Shown here in pieces: positions 18,761 to 27,715 of a stretch of 64,000 bases of DNA (position 1 is the stretch's first letter; each line of letters begins with the position of its first letter). The notes beneath the pieces are model-generated. The model was given only the letters and a program-made list of their open reading frames with translations, ran no database searches and was not told the DNA's origin. The position numbers and the translations under genes are program-made. The stretch comes from Hydrogenophilales bacterium (lineage in GTDB: Bacteria; Pseudomonadota; Gammaproteobacteria; Burkholderiales; Thiobacillaceae): the NCBI GenBank assembly GCA_016195805.1, contig JACPYT010000011.1:62001-126000 (forward strand), read 5' to 3'.

Positions 18761-19693
18761 ATGCCCATGACCCCCACCATTCTTCTCGCCAACCCGCGTG
18801 GATTCTGCGCCGGCGTCGATCGTGCCATCGCCATCGTCGAGCGCGCGCTGGAAAAATTCGGCGCGCCGATCTACGTGCGCCACGAAGTCGTGCACAACAC
18901 CTTCGTCGTCAACGACCTCAAGGCCAAGGGCGCGATCTTCGTCGAGGAACTGGCGGAAGTGCCCGCCGGCGCCACCGTCATTTTCAGCGCGCACGGCGTG
19001 TCACAGGCCGTACGCGCGGAAGCCGAGGCGCGCGGGTTGAACGTGTTCGACGCCACCTGTCCCCTGGTCACCAAGGTGCACGTCGAAGTGAGCAAGATGC
19101 GCGACAAGGGGTTCGAGATCGTGATGATCGGCCACAAGGGCCACCCCGAGGTCGAGGGCACCCTGGGCCAGTCGAATGGCGGCATGTACCTGGTCGAAAC
19201 GCCGGAAGACGTCGCCACGCTGCACGTCAGCGATCCCGACAAGCTCGCTTACGTCACCCAGACCACGCTGTCGGTCGACGACGCCGCGCGTGTGGTCGAA
19301 GCCCTGCGTAAACGCTTCCCCCACATCACCGGCCCGAAGAAGGACGACATCTGCTATGCCACGCAGAATCGCCAGGACGCGGTTAAGAAGCTTGCCGCGG
19401 AAAGCGATGTGGTGATCGTGGTGGGGTCGCCGACCAGTTCGAATTCGAATCGGCTGCGGGAAGTTGCCGAAAACCTGGGCGTGCCCGCCTACATGGTCGA
19501 CAACGCCAGCGAAATCGATCCGAAGTGGGTAGCCGGCAAACAGCATATCGGCGTGACGGCCGGTGCATCGGCGCCGGAAATATTGGTCCAGGACGTCATT
19601 GCGCTCCTGACCCACTCCGGAACTGGGCAGGTCACCCACATGAAGGGCGCAGAAGAAAACGTAGGGTTCCCTTTGCCAAAAGGGTTGGGCTGA
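18761..19693 (+). CDS. ispH: 4-hydroxy-3-methylbut-2-enyl diphosphate reductase
   Basis: 310 residues from ATG 18761 (ATG 18767 is equally possible). The last enzyme of the MEP isoprenoid pathway; makes IPP and DMAPP with a [4Fe-4S] cluster. The three cluster cysteines are in [22 protein letters not shown] and [11 protein letters not shown], and the catalytic Glu and SxN motifs are in GHPEVEGT and [10 protein letters not shown]. It closes the ribF-to-ispH run. A CCCCCTAGGGGG palindrome starts right after the stop codon. Confidence 0.97.
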   Translation: MPMTPTILLANPRGFCAGVDRAIAIVERALEKFGAPIYVRHEVVHNTFVVNDLKAKGAIFVEELAEVPAGATVIFSAHGVSQAVRAEAEARGLNVFDATCPLVTKVHVEVSKMRDKGFEIVMIGHKGHPEVEGTLGQSNGGMYLVETPEDVATLHVSDPDKLAYVTQTTLSVDDAARVVEALRKRFPHITGPKKDDICYATQNRQDAVKKLAAESDVVIVVGSPTSSNSNRLREVAENLGVPAYMVDNASEIDPKWVAGKQHIGVTAGASAPEILVQDVIALLTHSGTGQVTHMKGAEENVGFPLPKGLG

Positions 19694-19960
19694 CCCCCTA
19701 GGGGGCATGCACAAAGACCCGAAACAGATACTACGCAGTGGAAGATTTGTCGGCTTTTTTTACATCACGGGCAACACACGTGATCCGATCCTCGCAACAA
19801 CGTTGCAGTCAATTGTTATTTAAGAGGTTTTTTAAAAGGCCTCGGTCAGGCCTGAAATCTGCTTAATACCAATGACATGCCATATGTGGTCGAACCGATT
19901 CACAATCATGGCTGTTATTCATAAAGCTTTAATTAATTTCAACCTGGAGAACGAATTATC
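19694..19960. other. AT-rich intergenic region before the PEP-CTERM gene
   Basis: 267 bp without a coding frame I can support. It holds the palindrome CCCCCTAGGGGG (19694-19705), short dyads (ATCACG/CGTGAT at 19764-19769 and 19779-19784; GCAAC/GTTGC at 19794-19806) and a T-run at 19755-19761 without a strong stem. It must contain the promoter of the PEP-CTERM gene. I could not assign -35/-10 or sigma-54 boxes with confidence. Confidence 0.5.
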
Positions 19961-20134
19961 ATGCGCAAACTATTAGCAGGCCTCATTCTTGCCACGACAG
20001 CATTTCCGGTTTTTGCCATCGCCGTTACACCACCCAATTCCGTTCCGGAACCGGGCGCGCTTTGGCTGCTGGGAATTGGCGCCGTTGCGGGACTGGTGGT
20101 CAGGGCAAAAAACCGCAACGACAAAAAGAAGTAA
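19961..20134 (+). CDS. minimal PEP-CTERM sorting-signal protein (57 residues)
   Basis: A 57-residue frame with CTGGAGA upstream. It has an N-terminal signal peptide (LLAGLILATTAFPVFA), only about ten residues of spacer, then the exosortase signal VPEPGALWLLGIGAVAGL and a basic tail RAKNRNDKKK. This is a complete PEP-CTERM tripartite signal with almost no mature domain. PEP-CTERM proteins are processed by exosortase in species that make exopolysaccharide. No exosortase gene is in the window. It converges with pilE. Confidence 0.8.
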   Translation: MRKLLAGLILATTAFPVFAIAVTPPNSVPEPGALWLLGIGAVAGLVVRAKNRNDKKK

Positions 20135-20165
20135 TCCGCCTGTCAGGCGCCGGATACAGGGTAGG

Positions 20166-20591
20166 TCAGTTCTTCCAGCAGTCCGCCAGACTGCCTGTTC
20201 CCGATTCGGTCCGGTTGCCTGTCTGATCCACCGTCAATATCCCGCACTGCGTGTCGATGAACGTGCCGGTGGGCGCAGCCTGAATGGTATAGGTCGTCGC
20301 AGTCAAGTTCGCGGCCGGCAGGGTGATGAGGTAGGCGGCCGTTCCGCTCTTGGGCGATTGCTGCGAGGGCAGCACTGCGCCGGCATACGTGCCATTCGTC
20401 GTGAAATACCGCTCCATAAACTGTGCATCTTCCGTCATGATCGCCTGGGCGTCACCACGTTTGCTGCGTCGCACATAATCCTGGTAGTTTGGGTAGCCAA
20501 TGGCAGCCAGTATGCCGACGATGGCCACCACCACCATCAATTCGATCAGGGTGATCCCCGACTGCGAGGGGAAATTCCGGTTCTGTTTCAT
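20166..20591 (-). CDS. pilE: type IV pilin-like protein PilE
   Basis: 141 residues. The class III signal peptide is cleaved in [21 protein letters not shown] with Glu5 of the mature protein present; the N-terminal helix continues into [17 protein letters not shown]. Two C-terminal cysteines (TQCGIL and ADCWKN) can form the D-region disulfide. The position at the 3' end of the minor pilin operon, after pilY1 and pilY2, matches PilE of Pseudomonas, a minor pilin, rather than the major subunit. Confidence 0.9.
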   Translation of the reverse strand: MKQNRNFPSQSGITLIELMVVVAIVGILAAIGYPNYQDYVRRSKRGDAQAIMTEDAQFMERYFTTNGTYAGAVLPSQQSPKSGTAAYLITLPAANLTATTYTIQAAPTGTFIDTQCGILTVDQTGNRTESGTGSLADCWKN

Positions 20592-20607
20592 CTCGGTACG
20601 CTCCTGA

Positions 20608-20949
20608 TCACTTTCTCTGCACGTTGATGGCCGTCAGCAATTCCGGCTGGTGCGCCCCCTGCGGAGAAACCTGGAACTGCAGCATTTCCCCCACGCGCAC
20701 ATCGCTGATCGTGCTGCGCTTTCCATTTATCATCACTACCGTCGTCAATGGACTGTAGGCGTAGGTCACGCCGCCAATCACAAGCTTGCTCGCTGCGGCG
20801 TGAACTGCTTCGAGCTTGCCGCTCTGCCGAACCGGCGCTGCCTGGGCGTGGTTTGTCTCGGCACCACCGTCGATCCGCATCATGGCCTGGGCCGGACCGG
20901 CGCAGGCGATCGCGGTCAGCAGTAGGAGAGTCGTAATCCGTTTCATCAT
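20608..20949 (-). CDS. PilY2-like periplasmic protein
   Basis: 113 residues with a signal peptide ([15 protein letters not shown]). The small mature domain contains [23 protein letters not shown] and LRV-type [12 protein letters not shown], similar to the beta-rich fold of PilY2-type proteins. The slot between pilY1 and pilE is that of PilY2 in Pseudomonas aeruginosa. ATGs at 20949 and 20946 are both possible after AAGGGGA. The role in pilus assembly is inferred from position. Confidence 0.7.
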   Translation of the reverse strand: MMKRITTLLLLTAIACAGPAQAMMRIDGGAETNHAQAAPVRQSGKLEAVHAAASKLVIGGVTYAYSPLTTVVMINGKRSTISDVRVGEMLQFQVSPQGAHQPELLTAINVQRK

Positions 20950-20955
20950 GTCCCC

Positions 20956-23900
20956 TTATTGGAAAATCTGACGCCAGCTCGATCGGCTCTGGATAGGCGC
21001 CAGCGAATTCAGTACGTTCTCGAGTGAGGAATTCGTCGTCGCGTTTTTCTGGCTCATGCTCGTCCACTTGTTCATGGAACCACCACCCGGGCCGCCAGGA
21101 TTCTTCTGCATACGCACCGCGCTCGGAATCGACGATTTCGCGACCCCCGACGGGTATGACCCCGGGGTACCGACATAATCATTCGTGTTGACCACCCCAT
21201 CCCCGTTTACGTCGAAGGTGGGTCCGCCCAGCGCCGCGCCGGTCGTGGCGTCCAGCTCCATCAGCCAGCCGGTTCCACCGCCCGAGCATGCCGCGGCATT
21301 CGGGATCATCGTCGTGAACAGGATGCGGTTGGAATACAGTGCCGGGTCACTCACCACGCGTTCTCCCGAGGTAGGAAGGTCCATATACCAGCCGCGCTGG
21401 GTTCCGGTCCCTGCAGGGCTGTCCCAATTGACGGCATTGCTGCTCGACGTGCGATAAATCGTGTTGTTCACCGTCGTCGTGGAAACGGTCTGCTGCTGGA
21501 GATTGCTTCGGGTCGACACGGAGAAGGCGGACGAATAGCGATCCCAGACGGAGTAGAACGTTTGGGATCCGGTCGTGGAGATATCACTGCTTTCAAGGTA
21601 TTTGCCGGTACCGAAGAACAACTGATAGCCATCGCCGCTGAATTGTCGTGTGACTTCGATCCCACTGGTGATGGGCTGGGCATTGCCGCCGGCATCCTGC
21701 GCGACAAAAATCTTGGTCGCGCTCCATCCATTGGTATTCGAGGCGCACACGCCCTGGTTATTGGCGTTGCACAGGTCGAATTTCCAGACGTTTCCCTGCA
21801 GGTCGCCCGCATAGGCGGTATCTGCCGTACCGTCGGCATTGGTATCGACCAGTGTCGGCGCCGCAAGCGCATTCGGCGTCGTCGAAGAGCCCACGCTGGT
21901 GGAAAGCTTCTTGATGAGCGCACCGGTTCCGATGTCCACGATATAGAGGGCTGCGACGCCGGTCGTGCTGTTGTAACCGTTGCTGAAGACAGCCGCCCAT
22001 GCCCCGGTATTCAGCTTGATGATGCTAGGCTGGCTATAGACGTAGCCGAGATCGGAATCCGTATACTCCCATTTCACGAGCGAAGCGGCGTTGGCCTCGC
22101 TGAAGTTGGCGGGATTGGTCACGTCGAGCGCATACACGCTACGCCCACCGCCGCCAAGGCCGGCAACGAGCGTCGTGTGCCAGGCACTTGAGTAGAAGGT
22201 GTCGACCACGGTCGGCGAACCGTCGACATAGTAGCGGTGGCTGTAGTTGGGAGACGTCAGTTGCGCCAGGTTCGAGTAGACGCCGTTCGGTACGAAGGCG
22301 AGCTTTTCCTGTCCGGTCCCGGCGTCGAGCGCATGCAGCATGCCGTCGTTGGCACCGACGTAAATCATCGGGGTGCGCGATGCATAGGTTGAGCGGAAGC
22401 TGTAGTAGCTCGCCGATTCGAGATTGTCCGGGTAATCGAACGACGGCGGTCCCACGTAGGCAGGCGCCGAGTTGACGACATCACCCAGCACGGAAATCAG
22501 GCGCGGCCGGAAGCCGCTGAGACCGGTCTGCCCGCGCAGGTAATTGAGCCGGTTGACGCCGGTGTCAGCGGAGTTGCTGGCGTTGAGACTGGGGTTGCTC
22601 GTCAGCGCCGACGTCTGGGTGGTATCGAGCTCGGCCGACGTCGGGCTCGACGGGTTGGCCGGCCAACGGAACCGAATCCCCGTGGCATTGCTGGGCTTGT
22701 AGGTGATGATCTGCCGGCCGGTATCGTAATTCTGGCCGTTGAGCACGGAACCTGCCTGCCACGCAGTCGTGGTGACCGCGCCGGTCGTGGCGTTGGTGTT
22801 GTAGGCGATCATGTCACCCGACCAGTCGGCCGAGTTGAACTGTCCCTGGTAGATCTTGCCGCCCGCCACCACCGAGCCGGAGGTCATGGCCACCGCCGCC
22901 GCCGCGCCGGATTGGGCGATGATGCTGCTGAAGATGCTGCTGAACGTCGAGTTCAGCGTGGCGAGGTTATTGGCATAGTAGGCCGTACTGCTCCCCCCTG
23001 CGCTGGCCATCTGGTCGAGCGGATTCGGCGGATTGGTTACGAAATAGTTGTTGGTGAATTCAGGCAGCGCGAAGCCGATCACGTAGGTCTTGACCGGGCG
23101 CGACCCGGAATTCAGGTTACCGACGGCGGTGACCGCGTTCGTCACCTCGTTGGCCGAGTAGGGCTGGCCGGTCTGATAGGTGACGCTGCCGCCCGACGCG
23201 GTCACGCTAGGCAGGCCCGTGGTCAGGAACACCGCGAAATCCTTGCCGCAGGCATTGGGCGGCGCAGCCTGCGGCCCGCCCTGGTTTGACCCGAAATTCG
23301 AACTGGCTCCGTTGTAATAATCCTTGGCCGTCATGAAGGTGCCGGTGATCGGCGTGAGGCCGGCGTTGATCAGCGGGGCATTGGGATTGTTCCAGGTGTC
23401 GCCGCCCGAGATGTTGGTGGGGTTGTCGTTCCAGCTACCCGAACTGCTGCGCGTCGGCACGACCTCGGTCGCGAGCTTGACGTTGAGCTTGCCCGCCTGC
23501 GTCGTGTCGAGATTCGCGATCGGGATGTGCAGGTAACCCAGGCCCGGGCTGTCATTGGAGAACCAGGTCGGTCCGGAGTCGGTCGAGGCCAGCCGCTGGC
23601 CCCAGTCGTCGATGGCCTGCGCATAGTCGCTGTCGGTCGGGCCGAAGTTGTATGTACCATAGTAGGAGCTGTAGCCCGCGCCGCTCGTACCTGGCGCGGC
23701 ATCGGACGTGCCGGTTTTGCTCCCGTAGCAGGCATACTGCGTGAAATTGCCCGGGAAGCTCTGATAACTGCTACCGCCGGTACCGGTGCCCCAGCAGAAT
23801 GTGCTGCCCTGCGGACCCGACGTGTAATAGGGAAGGTTGACGTTGTAGTAGATGCAGTCGACCTGGGTGCCGCCTGACGTGGTGCAAGCGCCCGAGGCAT

Positions 23901-24345
23901 TCGGGCTGGTCGGATTCGGAATCTTGTATTTCTTGTGGGTCGCGCTGTCACGCGCGCCGGTCCAGTTCGGGTCGTAATTGGCCGGATCATAGCTCGCGTC
24001 GTACGGGCTCTGGTTCAGCCACGCGTGGGCAACGTTATCCTGCTGGAATGCCATCAGGCCCATGTTGATCTGGCCGGTGTAGTTGGTGACCAGCGTGCGG
24101 GCGGCGGTGCGGGCGATTTCCGACCGGCTCGTCGGGTTGGCGCTGCCCACCGCCAGGCCGGTGGGATCCTCGTCCATGGAGTTGGAATTGGCAAACATCA
24201 GCAGGACGTTCGCTTTCGCGCCCGACGTCACGAACAGGGGCACCTGGCTCAGGCTGAGCAACGCGGCGTTCGTCGCGCCGCAATAACCCGCGCCCAGCGC
24301 CGCAGCCAAGGCAAGGTAAAGAGATGTGCGGATGAAGGTCTTCAT
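20956..24345 (-). CDS. pilY1: type IV pilus tip adhesin/assembly protein PilY1
   Basis: 1129 residues with a signal peptide (LALAAALGAGYCGATNA). The N-terminal half resembles a von Willebrand A domain, but the usual DxSxS metal site reads FANSNS at 51-56, lacking the first Asp. The C-terminal half is the PilY1 beta-propeller, including PMIYVGANDGMLHALDAGTG and the calcium-loop-like DTNADGTADTAYAGD; DVNGDGVVNTND near the end is a second EF-hand/dockerin-like loop. PilY1 sits at the pilus tip and controls retraction and surface sensing. Only 6 nt separate it from the pilY2-like gene. Confidence 0.93.
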   Translation of the reverse strand: MKTFIRTSLYLALAAALGAGYCGATNAALLSLSQVPLFVTSGAKANVLLMFANSNSMDEDPTGLAVGSANPTSRSEIARTAARTLVTNYTGQINMGLMAFQQDNVAHAWLNQSPYDASYDPANYDPNWTGARDSATHKKYKIPNPTSPNASGACTTSGGTQVDCIYYNVNLPYYTSGPQGSTFCWGTGTGGSSYQSFPGNFTQYACYGSKTGTSDAAPGTSGAGYSSYYGTYNFGPTDSDYAQAIDDWGQRLASTDSGPTWFSNDSPGLGYLHIPIANLDTTQAGKLNVKLATEVVPTRSSSGSWNDNPTNISGGDTWNNPNAPLINAGLTPITGTFMTAKDYYNGASSNFGSNQGGPQAAPPNACGKDFAVFLTTGLPSVTASGGSVTYQTGQPYSANEVTNAVTAVGNLNSGSRPVKTYVIGFALPEFTNNYFVTNPPNPLDQMASAGGSSTAYYANNLATLNSTFSSIFSSIIAQSGAAAAVAMTSGSVVAGGKIYQGQFNSADWSGDMIAYNTNATTGAVTTTAWQAGSVLNGQNYDTGRQIITYKPSNATGIRFRWPANPSSPTSAELDTTQTSALTSNPSLNASNSADTGVNRLNYLRGQTGLSGFRPRLISVLGDVVNSAPAYVGPPSFDYPDNLESASYYSFRSTYASRTPMIYVGANDGMLHALDAGTGQEKLAFVPNGVYSNLAQLTSPNYSHRYYVDGSPTVVDTFYSSAWHTTLVAGLGGGGRSVYALDVTNPANFSEANAASLVKWEYTDSDLGYVYSQPSIIKLNTGAWAAVFSNGYNSTTGVAALYIVDIGTGALIKKLSTSVGSSTTPNALAAPTLVDTNADGTADTAYAGDLQGNVWKFDLCNANNQGVCASNTNGWSATKIFVAQDAGGNAQPITSGIEVTRQFSGDGYQLFFGTGKYLESSDISTTGSQTFYSVWDRYSSAFSVSTRSNLQQQTVSTTTVNNTIYRTSSSNAVNWDSPAGTGTQRGWYMDLPTSGERVVSDPALYSNRILFTTMIPNAAACSGGGTGWLMELDATTGAALGGPTFDVNGDGVVNTNDYVGTPGSYPSGVAKSSIPSAVRMQKNPGGPGGGSMNKWTSMSQKNATTNSSLENVLNSLAPIQSRSSWRQIFQ

Positions 24346-24361
24346 AAGAGCTCCCTGCGGA

Positions 24362-24910
24362 TCAATAGATCACGGTGGCCTGCACCATGGCCTGGGTCTG
24401 GCTGGTCATGCCCCAGCCGACGGCGGTGATGCGATACGGTGTGAGTTGCGCGCCCGAGCTGTTGCCTTTGCCGATCGAGGCGCTGGACCCGAATGCCGGG
24501 ACTTGTCCCGGAATCAGCTCGATGATGTAACGCGGCTGCTGTGGCAACGCGGTCGTGCCGTCGAGGGTGAGCGTGCCGCTATAAGACGCCGTGCTAGACG
24601 TGGTCCACTGGTTGTTGGCGGTCAGCGTCGTCCACACCGGCGTTGTCGGATTGTTCAGGCACAGGCCATTCGCGCAGCCGGCGGCAAAAGCCGAGGACGG
24701 GGAGAGATTGGGGAGTTGCTTCATCCCATCGCGGATGCCCGCTTCTGCGGCCTCGAAGGCGACGTCCTGGTCGCGCGCATTGCCGGCCATGCGCTCCTCC
24801 AACGAGGTCGCCTTGATCGCCGACAGCGAGATGAGCGTCAACACCACCAGGAAGATCAGGCCGGTGATCAGCGCCGCGCCGCGTTGTGAGACGGAAGTCC
24901 GGATGTGCAT
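24362..24910 (-). CDS. pilX: type IV pilus minor pilin PilX
   Basis: 182 residues from ATG 24910, chosen because AAGGG lies 10 bases upstream; ATG 24937 would add nine residues. The N-terminus SQRGAALITGLIFLVVLTLI has the prepilin-like helix, then ATSLEERMAGNARDQDVAFEAAEAG, the conserved PilX_N pattern. It forms the pilus-tip priming complex with PilV, PilW, FimU and PilY1. It follows pilW and precedes pilY1. Confidence 0.9.
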   Translation of the reverse strand: MHIRTSVSQRGAALITGLIFLVVLTLISLSAIKATSLEERMAGNARDQDVAFEAAEAGIRDGMKQLPNLSPSSAFAAGCANGLCLNNPTTPVWTTLTANNQWTTSSTASYSGTLTLDGTTALPQQPRYIIELIPGQVPAFGSSASIGKGNSSGAQLTPYRITAVGWGMTSQTQAMVQATVIY

Positions 24911-24940
24911 GACAGGTATGCCCTTGAGAGTATTCATCGC

Positions 24941-25933
24941 TTACATGGGCGGAATGCGGTTTCGTACACCCACGGTCGCCGAGTAAACCTGGTACAGCCT
25001 GCGGTCCGGCGCGGTAAAGGTGGCGTTGTCGAACCTCGGCGTCTGCACCGAAGTCGAGATGTTGTCGTCCGGGCTGCGCATCAGCAGGTTCAGGGTCACG
25101 CTCACGACCTGTGGCCAGTTCGTGGGCGTGGTGCTGTAGCTGTCGACCGCGCCGTCGCCATTGGTATCGAGTCCGTAACGGATCTGCAGGTTCTGCACGT
25201 TCTCGACAAGCTCCTCGGCGTTGCCGTTGATCCCCGTCCGATACAGCGCTGGGTTTCCTGCCGGATTGGTGCCAATGAAGTAGGAGTACTGGTTCACCTT
25301 CAATACGAACGCGTCTTTCCCGTAGCTGCCGACCCAGTTGCTGCTGTTGTTGCTGCTGGAGTGGGCCAGCGTGATGATCGTGCCACTGCTCGTCGATACC
25401 GAGGTTGCACGGAACACGTCGGCATTGACGCAGTTGGTGACCACGAGCACGTCCCCCGCCTGGAAGCCATCCGGATTGCTGCCGACCTGGATATTGGCGT
25501 TCTGTGGGGTGACGTTGCCCGTCAGATTCACGCCGGAACTCCAGGCTGCCATGATTGAAATGACGTCGGTGTTAGGAACTTTCGCGATCGTCGATGGATT
25601 GGTCCAGCCTGCACCGCCGCTATAGCCGATCAGGGCGTTACCTGGGTTCATGGGCGGAACGGGCGGGTTGGCGATGGTATTGACCCGGGTCGACTGGAGG
25701 TTGCCGCAGCCGAGGTAGCCCGCCATCCGGATATCGCGGCTCATCATGTCGAGCGCGTAACGCGCGTTTTCCTGCATGCGCGAGAGGTTGTCGGTGGTGC
25801 GGAACGCGCCACGGCTGCCTAGATACAAATAGCCAATCCCGCCCAGCAGAACCAGGCCAATGGTCATGGCAATCATCAGCTCAACCAGGCCAAAGCCCGT
25901 CTGGCCACGCACGATTTTCCACGTCGGGTTCAT
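24941..25933 (-). CDS. pilW: type IV pilus minor pilin PilW
   Basis: 330 residues. Prepilin motif QTGFGLVELMIAMTIGLVLLG, then the PilW signature YALDMMSRDIRMAGYLGCG. The large C-terminal beta domain carries two cysteines. The start codon overlaps the pilV stop as ATGA, so the minor pilins are made in stoichiometric coupling. Confidence 0.93.
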   Translation of the reverse strand: MNPTWKIVRGQTGFGLVELMIAMTIGLVLLGGIGYLYLGSRGAFRTTDNLSRMQENARYALDMMSRDIRMAGYLGCGNLQSTRVNTIANPPVPPMNPGNALIGYSGGAGWTNPSTIAKVPNTDVISIMAAWSSGVNLTGNVTPQNANIQVGSNPDGFQAGDVLVVTNCVNADVFRATSVSTSSGTIITLAHSSSNNSSNWVGSYGKDAFVLKVNQYSYFIGTNPAGNPALYRTGINGNAEELVENVQNLQIRYGLDTNGDGAVDSYSTTPTNWPQVVSVTLNLLMRSPDDNISTSVQTPRFDNATFTAPDRRLYQVYSATVGVRNRIPPM

Positions 25934-26400
25934 AGTTGCGTTTCCACCCTGAATGTCTTGATCGTTTGGTTGGCGGGGCTCCCGCTATCGACGAGCCCGC
26001 GACTATCATCCCACTTGACGGTGACCGTCGCCACCCGCGTAGTCGTATTGACTGCGATCGAGCCATCCCCTGCCGGGAGCACGCACGCAAGCTGGTTCTT
26101 CCAGACGGCGATATCCTGTTGCGGGACCGTCCCTGCCGTTGGCCATGCCGTCGGGCAGGCTCCCGGCGTCCCGATCCCAGTCGCGTAGCCGCCCGTGACG
26201 GCGGCCGCGCGATTCGCGCGCATGCGGTCGACGATGTCATAGGCCATCCAGGTCGCCTGGGTACGGTGACTGGCGCTGAGGTTGTTGCGCATGCTGGACG
26301 TCATCAGCCCGGCCAGCCCGAGCAAGCCGATGGCCATCACCAGCATGGCAACCAATATTTCGAGCAGGGTGAATCCCGACTGTTTCATGGGCGTCCTCAT
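25930..26400 (-). CDS. pilV: type IV pilus minor pilin PilV
   Basis: 156 residues from ATG 26400, which overlaps the fimU stop as ATGA; the frame upstream of this is not pilin-like. The prepilin motif is KQSGFTLLEILVAMLVMAIG, followed by LAGLMTSSMRNNLSASHRTQATWMAYD. Part of the tip-priming complex. Confidence 0.92.
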   Translation of the reverse strand: MRTPMKQSGFTLLEILVAMLVMAIGLLGLAGLMTSSMRNNLSASHRTQATWMAYDIVDRMRANRAAAVTGGYATGIGTPGACPTAWPTAGTVPQQDIAVWKNQLACVLPAGDGSIAVNTTTRVATVTVKWDDSRGLVDSGSPANQTIKTFRVETQL

Positions 26401-26936
26401 GGGCAGGCAACAGTTGAAACGCGTGTGCGCCCGGTACGTTCGATCTGGATGGCCCGTCCCTGAACACTGGCAGGGGCGGGTGGGCAAAGCGTGAACGTGG
26501 TGCTCGCCGTGGTGACCGTAGTGAGCATGTTCGTGCGGCCATTCGAGGTAAAGGTGATCGAGCTGGTCACATCCGTGCCGGGCGACAATGTGCTCCCCCC
26601 GCCCAACGCCTGCTGTCTCCGAATGGGATTCCCGGCTGCGTCCTTGACGATCCAGCCTTGCGTCCAGGTGCCGGTACAGGTTGGGGGATTGCCTGTGGTG
26701 CTATTGCTGCTGGGACACACCGTGACGTTGGCCGCCCGCTTGACCGCCTCGCTGCGGGCCATATTGAGCGCGGTGATCAGGTCGTTCGCCTGTGAGGCCA
26801 TACGGCTGTTCATCATGAACATCTGAAAGTTCGGGACGGCAACGCCCAGCAGAATTGCCGCCACGGCCAGCGTGACCAGCAGTTCGATCAGGGTAAAGCC
26901 GCGCGTTGTGTCCGGGGCGTCAGTCATGGTGTTCAA
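26397..26936 (-). CDS. fimU: type IV minor pilin FimU/GspH-like
   Basis: 179 residues. Prepilin motif TRGFTLIELLVTLAVAAILL, then the GspH/FimT helix SRMASQANDLITALNMARSEAVKRAANVTVC. C-terminal cysteines may form disulfides. The ATG at 26936 or 26927 could be used. It is the start of the tightly coupled block fimU-pilV-pilW; 165 bp separate it from the next upstream pilin-like gene. Confidence 0.9.
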   Translation of the reverse strand: MNTMTDAPDTTRGFTLIELLVTLAVAAILLGVAVPNFQMFMMNSRMASQANDLITALNMARSEAVKRAANVTVCPSSNSTTGNPPTCTGTWTQGWIVKDAAGNPIRRQQALGGGSTLSPGTDVTSSITFTSNGRTNMLTTVTTASTTFTLCPPAPASVQGRAIQIERTGRTRVSTVACP

Positions 26937-27101
26937 GTTCTCGTTTCACGCTACCACCTTAAAAACGGCGGACAGCGATGTCCAGTTCCACAAGACGAAT
27001 GGCGGGATTGGGTTTATGAACGGCCAAGCCCACCGACACTGTGTTTCAGAAGTCCACAATGCTTAACGTCATGAACGGGACCAACTTGAGAACCACCGGG
27101 A

Positions 27102-27626
27102 TCAGCAGCTGCCGGAAGCAAGCCGCGGGCGCCCGACGTTATTGATGATAATGTCGCGGCGCGAGCCTGCCGTGCATATCTCGAACGTGCCATTGGACAG
27201 CCCGCCCGAACCCTGGCTGCTTCCGTTAGGCAGATAGCTTATGAACCGGCTGTAAGTCATGCCAGTCGTAATGCTTACCGTTTGATGAACCCGCTCTTGC
27301 ACCCGAAAGATTCGGTCATTCGTGTCGACCACACCCCGCGTCCCGCCATCGTCAAACACCAGCCAGCCCTCATGCCAACCGGCCGTAGCATCGCAAGCCG
27401 GCATTGCAGCACCCGCATTGCTCGTCTTGCAAACCGTTATCCGAACCCCACGCTTGACCGCTTCGGATCGCGCCAGCTGCAAGACCGTCACCATGTCGTT
27501 GGTCACGGCCGCCAGCCTGCTGCTGTTGACCAGAAATGCGTAGCCTGGAATGGCAATCGCCAATAAAATTGAGCCCACCGCCAGCACAACCAGCAGTTCC
27601 ACCAGTGTGAATCCGCGCTCTCCCAT
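27102..27626 (-). CDS. fimT: FimT/GspH family pseudopilin
   Basis: 174 residues. Prepilin motif MGERGFTLVELLVVLAVGSILL directly at the N-terminus, then SRLAAVTNDMVTVLQLARSEAVKRGVRITVC, the GspH/FimT signature. FimT proteins can bind DNA during natural transformation in some gammaproteobacteria; whether this one does is not visible. It heads the pilus cluster on the minus strand and is divergent from thiO. Confidence 0.88.
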   Translation of the reverse strand: MGERGFTLVELLVVLAVGSILLAIAIPGYAFLVNSSRLAAVTNDMVTVLQLARSEAVKRGVRITVCKTSNAGAAMPACDATAGWHEGWLVFDDGGTRGVVDTNDRIFRVQERVHQTVSITTGMTYSRFISYLPNGSSQGSGGLSNGTFEICTAGSRRDIIINNVGRPRLASGSC

Positions 27627-27715
27627 TTCCCCCTCCCTCGCTTTTTTTTATGGCGATGCCAGCTTGCCACGCTGCGGGAGGCGCATCTATACAACTTTAG
27701 TCGTAGGTCCAGCCC

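Noticed and set aside
19755-19761. Terminator after ispH
   Set aside because: There is a T-run, but no stable stem directly before it.
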